Origin: Aggregatibacter segnis
GTDB lineage: Bacteria > Pseudomonadota > Gammaproteobacteria > Enterobacterales > Pasteurellaceae
Reading direction: 5' to 3'
DNA: 64,000 nt
Assembly: GCF_003130075.1 (NCBI RefSeq)
Contig: NZ_NRCW01000002.1
Coordinates: forward strand, 310,001 to 374,000
The notes beneath the pieces were generated by a model that was given only the letters and a program-made list of their open reading frames with translations, was not told where the DNA came from and ran no database searches. Every line of letters begins with the position of its first letter. The stretch's first letter is position 1. Positions 58,540-64,000 of this stretch are shown here, one piece after another. Made by a program: the position numbers and the translations under genes.

Positions 58540-58622
58540 AAAAGTGCGGTGATTTTTCACCACACTTTTGCGAGCAAGGTAATAAAAAAATCTCCGCTTT
58601 TTTACTTGGTCGGAGATTTTTT
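58540..58622. terminator. Two hairpins between modE and yfbR
   Basis: First, AAAAGTGCGGTGA / TCACCACACTTTT (58540-58569), a USS pair with one decayed arm (CACACTT). Second, AAAAAATCTCCG / CGGAGATTTTTT (58585-58622), a strong bidirectional terminator for the convergent genes. Confidence 0.85.
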
Positions 58623-58633
58623 GTACATCAAAT

Positions 58634-59230
58634 TTACAACGTAATTTCATCAATGGATTTGCCGAAACTCGGCACAAATACCTGCAAAAAATAATCCATT
58701 TCGGGGCTTTGCCATTGATCCATCAATTTTTCTAACCGCACTTTAGCCGATTTAAATTCCTGGTTGCCGTTTTCCAGCTCAAATTTCACCTTAATATAAG
58801 CACAAATTAAATCCGCCTGTTTCACAATGTGCTTTTCTTCCTCAGCAAAACATTGAGTATCCAAATAGGGTAAAAAATCGGCTTGTAATGCTTCCGGCAG
58901 TAAACTCATTAAATGCAACTCAGCCGCTGTTTCAATCTGTTTATAGGCGTGCGTAATCTCTTCATTGAAATATTTGATTGGTGTAGGCAAATCGCCGGTG
59001 AAAATTTCCGAGGTGTCGTGATACATCGCCATCACGGCAATACGATCCGCGTTGAGTTGGGCATCGTAAAAACGGTTTTTAATCAGCGCCAACGCATGGG
59101 CAACAAATGCCACCTGCAAGCTGTGCTCCGCCAAATTCTCTCGTTCAATATTACGCATAAGCGACCAGCGCTGAATCAATCTTAAGCGATCCAAACAGGC
59201 GAAAAAATGACTGGTTTTAATTTGTTCCAT
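58634..59230 (-). CDS. yfbR: 5'-Deoxynucleotidase YfbR, HD domain
   Basis: Removes phosphate from deoxyribonucleoside 5'-monophosphates in nucleotide salvage. HD-domain metal ligands: the His in [17 protein letters not shown], the HD pair in [20 protein letters not shown], and the later Asp in [12 protein letters not shown]. About 198 residues from the ATG at 59230; an ATG four codons earlier (59242) overlaps the degS stop as TAATG and is also possible. Lies downstream of degS on the same strand. Confidence 0.9.
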   Translation of the reverse strand: MEQIKTSHFFACLDRLRLIQRWSLMRNIERENLAEHSLQVAFVAHALALIKNRFYDAQLNADRIAVMAMYHDTSEIFTGDLPTPIKYFNEEITHAYKQIETAAELHLMSLLPEALQADFLPYLDTQCFAEEEKHIVKQADLICAYIKVKFELENGNQEFKSAKVRLEKLMDQWQSPEMDYFLQVFVPSFGKSIDEITL

Positions 59231-59241
59231 GTCACAACCCA

Positions 59242-60255
59242 TTAATTAAAAGTATATTCTTCGATAACTACCGGAATCTTATACACTTGGCCCAAGCGGG
59301 AAATCTCAACCTGAACCAGTGTATTCGGACGCACATCCGCGATAAGTTTCATCATTTCTGCCGGTGAACGTGCCTCAACTTCATTGATTTTCAGAATAAT
59401 ATCGCCTGCCTGTAACCCGGCTTTTGCTGCCGGGCTATTCGGAATAATGCTGGTGATAAGCACACCTTGCGCAGATGCCCCTTGCCCATTGCTAAATAAA
59501 ATATCCGTTTGTACGCCAAAATAGCCACGAATGACACGTCCATCACGAATAATTTTTTTCATAACGTCGTTTGCCAAATCAATGGGAATGGCAAAATTTA
59601 AGCCTTCCGCAATTTCATTGGCGGTTTTGCCGATACTCAAGGTGCTGATACCCAATAGCTCACCGGCAGAATTAATTAACGCACCGCCGGAATTACCTCG
59701 GTTAATGGACGCGTCGGTCTGGATAAAGTTTTGGCGCCCCAGCGCTTCACCGACCGCACTACGCCCTACCGCACTAACAATCCCTTGCGACACACTTTGC
59801 CCCAAATTGTATGGATTACCAATGGCCAGCGCCACATCGCCCACATGCACAGGTCGATTAGGATTTTGTGGAATCGTGGATAAGTTATCCGCTTTGATTT
59901 TTAACACAGCTAAATCCGTTAACGCATCGGAACCAATTAATGCCGCATCAAAAATATTGCCATTTTGCAATGCCACCACAATTTGATCGGCATTTTGAAT
60001 CACGTGCTTATTAGTCAGAATGTAGCCGTCTTTCGACATGATCACGCCGGACCCCAAGTTATTCACTTGAAACTGAGAGGAAGAGGAAGTAAAGGCTTGA
60101 TTATAAACATTCACCACGGCAGGCGAGGCAATACGCACAGCATCCCGATAAGAAGCAACATCATGTTGAGAGTCAGTGATTTTAGGCATGACATATAAAA
60201 TCACGGCAGCAGAAGCCAAGCCGATAATCGCCGAATGAAAAAGTTTCTTTAGCAT
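59242..60255 (-). CDS. degS: Periplasmic site-1 protease DegS
   Basis: Membrane-anchored serine protease that cuts the anti-sigma factor RseA to release sigma-E when misfolded outer-membrane proteins are sensed. One N-terminal span (about residues 7-24), then a trypsin-like domain with triad H84 (TNKHVI), D114 (LTDLAVLKI) and S189 ([10 protein letters not shown]), and one PDZ domain (about 240-330) with the peptide-sensing groove. 337 residues; the single PDZ domain and anchor distinguish it from DegP. GAGGAACTG precedes the ATG. Confidence 0.94.
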   Translation of the reverse strand: MLKKLFHSAIIGLASAAVILYVMPKITDSQHDVASYRDAVRIASPAVVNVYNQAFTSSSSQFQVNNLGSGVIMSKDGYILTNKHVIQNADQIVVALQNGNIFDAALIGSDALTDLAVLKIKADNLSTIPQNPNRPVHVGDVALAIGNPYNLGQSVSQGIVSAVGRSAVGEALGRQNFIQTDASINRGNSGGALINSAGELLGISTLSIGKTANEIAEGLNFAIPIDLANDVMKKIIRDGRVIRGYFGVQTDILFSNGQGASAQGVLITSIIPNSPAAKAGLQAGDIILKINEVEARSPAEMMKLIADVRPNTLVQVEISRLGQVYKIPVVIEEYTFN

Positions 60256-60262
60256 CAGTTCC

Positions 60263-61387
60263 TCATTTTCTTATATAAATTAATTTGAGATCATCGCCAA
60301 CAGGCTCGCAAGATTGTAGTTGCCATAAAGGCGCATCAGCTAGTTGAGTTAAATTAGGCAAATGGCATAAATCTCTGGCTTGATCGCCTAGTAATTTTGG
60401 CGCCATGTAAATAATCAGTTCATCCACCAGATTTTCAGCAATTAATGCGCCCGCCAACGTCGCGCCCGCTTCCACCCAAAGGGTGTTAATTTGGCGTTTG
60501 CCTAACTCAGCCATTAATGCCTGCAAGCGGCTTTCGCCTTGGTGTCGATTTAATTTTAAATAATCAGTAAAAGGCGGAAAATCTGTCAGCGAATAATCCT
60601 CTTCTCCCGCCAACCAAACCGGTGATTCCGTTGAAAACACCTTAAAATCGGACCGCACTTTATGGCTAGAATCCAAAATCACACGCACCGGTTGGCGTAA
60701 TTTTTCTTGCGGATAGTCGGCTTTTACGTCAGACGGTAATTCTTCCCAACGCACATTTAAGCTGGGATCATCCGCCAGCACCGTTTGTGAAGTCGATAAG
60801 ATCGCGGAAGCTTTGGCACGATATTGCTGCACATCCGCTCTTGCCTGTGCTCCGGTAATCCATTTGCTTTCGCCACTTGCCATGGCGGTTTTGCCATCAA
60901 TACTCATGGCCAGTTTTAACTGTACGAAAGGTTTGCCGGTACGCATGCGTTTCAAAAAGCCTTTGTTTAGCTGTTCGGCATTTTCTTCCAATAATCCCAC
61001 CGCACTTTCAATGCCTGCATCGCTTAAAATCTGTAACCCTTTGCCCGCCACTTGTGGGTTCGGATCGCACATCGCAGCAATCACTTTACTCACGCCTGCT
61101 TCAACCAAGCCTTTCGCACAAGGCGGCGTACGCCCAAAATGAGAACATGGCTCTAAGGTGACATAAGCTGTTGCACCACGGGCATTTTCACCGGCTTCAC
61201 GTAATGCCATCACTTCCGCATGCGGCTCACCGGCTTTAGCATGAAATCCTTTGCCGACAACCTCGCCGTCTTTCACCAAGACGCAACCCACAGAAGGATT
61301 TGGCGTTGTGGTGAATTCGCCCTGTTTGGCTAAATCAAGCGCCAGTTGCATAAAAGCGGCATCTTGCGGGCTAAATGGTTTGTTCAT
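60263..61387 (-). CDS. ribD: Bifunctional riboflavin deaminase/reductase RibD
   Basis: Second and third steps of riboflavin synthesis. N-terminal deaminase with zinc ligands H56, C81 and C90 and catalytic E58 (EPHAEVMAL, EPCSHFGRTPPC); C-terminal reductase from about 150 (VQLKLAMSIDGKTAMASGES, ALMAELGKRQINTLWVEAGA). 374 residues. The ATG at 61387 overlaps the nrdR stop by one base (TGATG); nrdR-ribD is a conserved pair. ribH lies 41 kb away. Confidence 0.95.
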   Translation of the reverse strand: MNKPFSPQDAAFMQLALDLAKQGEFTTTPNPSVGCVLVKDGEVVGKGFHAKAGEPHAEVMALREAGENARGATAYVTLEPCSHFGRTPPCAKGLVEAGVSKVIAAMCDPNPQVAGKGLQILSDAGIESAVGLLEENAEQLNKGFLKRMRTGKPFVQLKLAMSIDGKTAMASGESKWITGAQARADVQQYRAKASAILSTSQTVLADDPSLNVRWEELPSDVKADYPQEKLRQPVRVILDSSHKVRSDFKVFSTESPVWLAGEEDYSLTDFPPFTDYLKLNRHQGESRLQALMAELGKRQINTLWVEAGATLAGALIAENLVDELIIYMAPKLLGDQARDLCHLPNLTQLADAPLWQLQSCEPVGDDLKLIYIRK

Positions 61388-61839
61388 CAATGATCCTTTA
61401 AGTTTTCGATTTCTTGGCTAAATTCGTTGATGTTATCAAAACTCAAATAGACGGAGGCAAAACGGATATACGCCACTTTATCTAAATTCTTTAATTCTTC
61501 CATCACTAACGTCCCCACCAATTTACTCGGCACTTCGCGCTCACCGGTCGCGCGCAATTTATGAATAATACGGCTAATGGCTTTTTCCACATCGTCCGCA
61601 CTCACAGGGCGTTTTTCCAAGGCATGTTGAATGCCTCGACGTAATTTATCTTCATTAAACGGCTCACGATTGCCGTTATTTTTAATCACTTTCGGCACAA
61701 TTAGTTCTGCCGTTTCAAAGGTCGTAAAACGTTCGTGACACTGACCGCACTCTCTACGGCGGCGCACCTGAAAACCGTCAGAAACCAAACGACTGTCAAT
61801 CACCTTGGTTTCTTCTGTCGAACAAAAAGGACAACGCAT
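61387..61839 (-). CDS. nrdR: Transcriptional repressor NrdR
   Basis: Senses ATP/dATP through an ATP-cone and represses ribonucleotide reductase genes. The N-terminal zinc ribbon has C3, C6, C31 and C34 ([26 protein letters not shown]); the ATP-cone spans about 49-139 and starts [20 protein letters not shown]. 150 residues (E. coli 149). GGGAGACAAGT precedes the ATG. Its target boxes are visible in this window before nrdA. Translationally coupled to ribD. Confidence 0.97.
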   Translation of the reverse strand: MRCPFCSTEETKVIDSRLVSDGFQVRRRRECGQCHERFTTFETAELIVPKVIKNNGNREPFNEDKLRRGIQHALEKRPVSADDVEKAISRIIHKLRATGEREVPSKLVGTLVMEELKNLDKVAYIRFASVYLSFDNINEFSQEIENLKDH

Positions 61840-61972
61840 ACTTGTCTCCCATCATAAATAGCGAAAAAAACAACCGCACTTTGGCGTAAATAGCGCGGTT
61901 ATTTTACAAATTATTTGCACAAAGTGCGGTATAAAAAACAAAAATTTTTAAGTTTTACTTCACGCTAATCGT

Positions 61973-63061
61973 TTATAGCAAACGCAAGTAAACCGTGATT
62001 TCTTCCCGATCGTGATACAGGTGTTTTGCCTGTAACTGGAATTTTAACCCTTGCTGCGACAATTTATCCGCAATAAATTGCAGACATTGTTGCACTTCCG
62101 CATAGCGTTTTTTCATGGGTAGCTTCAAATTAAAGATCATGCTGTGACACCAACCGTTCAACAGCCATTTCACCATTAACTCGGCAATTCGGCTTGGCTG
62201 CTCCACCATGTCACACACCAGCCAATCAATTTTACGTCGTTTCGGCGGCTGAAACTTAAAGCCGTCTTCCGCACAATGCTCAATGCGTCCCGTATCATGC
62301 AAACTGGCTGCCATTTTGCCGTGATCGACGGCATATACAAATAAACCACGTTTCACTAACTGATATGTCCAACCGCCCGGGCAAGCGCCGAGATCCACGG
62401 CATACATGGTTTCGTTAAGCAATTCCGCTTCTTTTTGGCGCGGAATAAAACTCAAAATGGCTTCTTCCAATTTTAATGTAGAGCGACTTGGTGCATCGGC
62501 AGGGAATTTTAGGCGTTGAATGCCCATTAAGTGCGCAGCATGATTGTGATTGTAGGAGTAGCCCACATAACAAGTATTATTTTGTAAGAAAAAAACATGC
62601 AATGTCAGACCGCTCTTTAAGTTACATTTTGCATTTAGCCAGCCTTGCTTTTTCAACGCTTGGCGCAGTGGTACAGTGAATTTACGGCAAAATCCAAGTA
62701 ACTCTTTCGCTTCATTCGTATCGGCGGTTTCCACCCATAATTCATTGCTGTTTGTTAACGGAATGCTTTCCGCAATTTGCAGATATTGTTGAAGAATCGG
62801 GGTAATACGATCCTGCTGTGGTAAATCCGTCAGCAAATCGGAAACCACGATCATTTGGCGGGCAAAAATCAGTTGTTGAAAGGGCAATTCTCGCGCTAAT
62901 AAATCCGCTTCGCCGGGCTGATAACATTCAAAAATTACATAGCCGCTGTTTTCGGTCACACGGGCGAAGCCAAAGACGCCTTTTTCTGCTGCTTTATCGG
63001 TGATTTCCGCCGCCAACTCGCGCTCAAATCCCATTCGACAATATAATGCCAACTTATTCAT
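61973..63061 (-). CDS. rlmM: 23S rRNA 2'-O-ribose methyltransferase RlmM
   Basis: Methylates C2498 of 23S rRNA using S-adenosylmethionine. N-terminal THUMP-like region begins [20 protein letters not shown]; the Rossmann-fold SAM site is [20 protein letters not shown] near 225, followed by GADPVDHGKM-type [18 protein letters not shown] and [11 protein letters not shown]; a Lys in [14 protein letters not shown] completes the K-D-K-type set. Start at 63061, within the last codons of gcvA (8-base overlap); a longer frame upstream lies inside gcvA. 362 residues. Confidence 0.95.
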   Translation of the reverse strand: MNKLALYCRMGFERELAAEITDKAAEKGVFGFARVTENSGYVIFECYQPGEADLLARELPFQQLIFARQMIVVSDLLTDLPQQDRITPILQQYLQIAESIPLTNSNELWVETADTNEAKELLGFCRKFTVPLRQALKKQGWLNAKCNLKSGLTLHVFFLQNNTCYVGYSYNHNHAAHLMGIQRLKFPADAPSRSTLKLEEAILSFIPRQKEAELLNETMYAVDLGACPGGWTYQLVKRGLFVYAVDHGKMAASLHDTGRIEHCAEDGFKFQPPKRRKIDWLVCDMVEQPSRIAELMVKWLLNGWCHSMIFNLKLPMKKRYAEVQQCLQFIADKLSQQGLKFQLQAKHLYHDREEITVYLRLL

Positions 63062-63959
63062 TTTCTTGTTTATTTTCTTCTTGGTTAATGGTTTGAATAA
63101 TCCAGGAACGGAACGCCACAATGCGCTCATCATTACTGTTATCTAAATGATTGACCACGTAAAAGGATTTCGGATCCCGCAAATGGGTATCAAATACCGG
63201 TTGTAAATTGCCGTTGTCCAGCTCTTGTTGCGCTAAAATACGATTGGCAAGCACAATACCTTGTTCATGAATTGCCGCTTGCAACGCCATGAAAGTATGA
63301 CTAAATATTGGGCCTTGCTGAATATTCAATTCTTCCAATGCCAAATAATTCGCCATGTGTTGCCAATTATCGCGAGTATGAATGTGCAACAAGGTATGAT
63401 GTTTTAAATCCTGTGGCTGATGAATCGGTTTTTGTGCCAATAATTTCGGTGCGGCAAGCACCAATAAATCCTCTTCCACCAAACGATCCACTTGTAAGTT
63501 ATCCCAGTTGCCTTTGCCGTAATAAATCGCAATATCAATGTCTTGGCTAAGCAAGCCTTCATCTTGATCGACGCCTTTTAAACGTACTTCAATGTCGGGA
63601 TACAATTTATTAAATTCACTTAAACGTGGCACCAACCATTGAATACCGAAGGTTTGCGGCACGCTGATGGTTAAATGTTTATCATTTTTTAAGGCGAATA
63701 ATTTATCCGTCGCCTCCGCTAAACGGTGCAGAATTTTGGTGATGTCCGCATAGTAGGCTTTGCCAAAATCGGTTAATTCCAGCGCACGATTTTTACGTTT
63801 AAATAACGTAACGCCTAAGAAATCTTCCAAAATTTTTATTTGATGGCTAATCGCTGCTTGCGTCACAAATAATTCATCTGCCGCTTTCGTGAAACTTAAA
63901 AATCTCGCGGCAGACTCAAATGCTTTTAGCGAATTTAAAGGTGGCAAACGTTTATACAT
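63054..63959 (-). CDS. gcvA: Glycine cleavage system transcriptional activator GcvA, LysR family
   Basis: LysR-type regulator of glycine cleavage genes. N-terminal helix-turn-helix in [20 protein letters not shown] and [20 protein letters not shown]; the effector domain has [35 protein letters not shown] and [20 protein letters not shown], which follow E. coli GcvA segment by segment. Start [10 protein letters not shown] at 63959 behind TGGGAAATAAC; four more codons are open upstream. 301 residues. No gcv genes are in the window. Translationally coupled to rlmM. Confidence 0.93.
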   Translation of the reverse strand: MYKRLPPLNSLKAFESAARFLSFTKAADELFVTQAAISHQIKILEDFLGVTLFKRKNRALELTDFGKAYYADITKILHRLAEATDKLFALKNDKHLTISVPQTFGIQWLVPRLSEFNKLYPDIEVRLKGVDQDEGLLSQDIDIAIYYGKGNWDNLQVDRLVEEDLLVLAAPKLLAQKPIHQPQDLKHHTLLHIHTRDNWQHMANYLALEELNIQQGPIFSHTFMALQAAIHEQGIVLANRILAQQELDNGNLQPVFDTHLRDPKSFYVVNHLDNSNDERIVAFRSWIIQTINQEENKQENE

Positions 63960-64000
63960 GTTATTTCCCAATGATTCATTTCTTAGAAAAAATTTAAATC

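Noticed and set aside
59531-59986. 151-codon frame antisense to degS
   Set aside because: Fully inside degS with low-complexity composition; no supporting features.

Overview
The window looks like a chromosomal segment of a Pasteurellaceae bacterium, most likely Aggregatibacter or a close Haemophilus relative. The 9-mer AAGTGCGGT (or its complement) occurs roughly sixty times by eye, about once per kilobase. This is the Haemophilus-type DNA uptake signal sequence (USS), and it is often paired head to head as a transcription terminator. Nearly every protein is a close match to what I know of H. influenzae or Aggregatibacter families. No rRNA, tRNA, CRISPR array, prophage or insertion sequence was seen. 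The genus is inference; the species cannot be settled from here.

Layout. 1-5.5 kb: end of ilvH, cra, a SanA-like protein, metX behind a perfect met box, a 26-residue YnhF-like membrane peptide divergent from purR, and an HI1450-type DNA-mimic protein. 5.6-9.7 kb: afuCBA, an ABC importer of the iron / hexose-phosphate class. 10.1-16 kb: class Ia ribonucleotide reductase (nrdA, an unknown 88-residue gene, nrdB), a DASS anion transporter and the yfaE ferredoxin. 16-25.5 kb: housekeeping genes on the minus strand (dapB, LysE-type exporter, pgpA, thiL, nusB, ribH, pgi, alr, dnaB, TrpR-box aroG). 25.6-28.8 kb: lolCDE. 29-32.7 kb: metH. 32.7-34.2 kb: a small accessory patch with an AT-rich PLD-type nuclease-like gene and REP-like palindromes. 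34.2-38.5 kb: selD (itself a selenoprotein) and pntAB. 38.7-41 kb: sfsA, a strong candidate Fur-regulated small RNA, and tyrS. 41-43.5 kb: fructokinase and sucrose-6-phosphate hydrolase. 43.5-49 kb: uvrD and the gluconate genes gntT, gntK and gntR. 49-58.5 kb: fdhD, the selenocysteine formate dehydrogenase fdxGHI, molybdate transporter modABC and modE. 58.6-64 kb: yfbR, degS, ribD, nrdR, rlmM and gcvA.

How they work together. Formate respiration is assembled almost entirely from this window. SelD makes selenophosphate for the UGA-encoded selenocysteine of FdxG, ModABC/ModE supply molybdate for its cofactor, FdhD sulfurates that cofactor, and FdxH and FdxI pass electrons to quinone. The candidate Fur sRNA at 39557-39622 carries a C-rich hairpin loop with eight contiguous bases complementary to the fdxG ribosome-binding site, so iron limitation may shut down this iron-rich enzyme. 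Deoxynucleotide synthesis is a second closed circuit: nrdR at 61.4 kb, two NrdR boxes before nrdA, and YfaE to maintain the NrdB iron-tyrosyl cofactor. Gluconate uptake shows a textbook arrangement of two GntR operators around a CRP site. The best candidates for undescribed biology are the sRNA-fdxG connection, the solitary PLD gene at 32767, the 88-residue gene inside the nrd locus, the YnhF-like peptide and the REP-like palindrome family.
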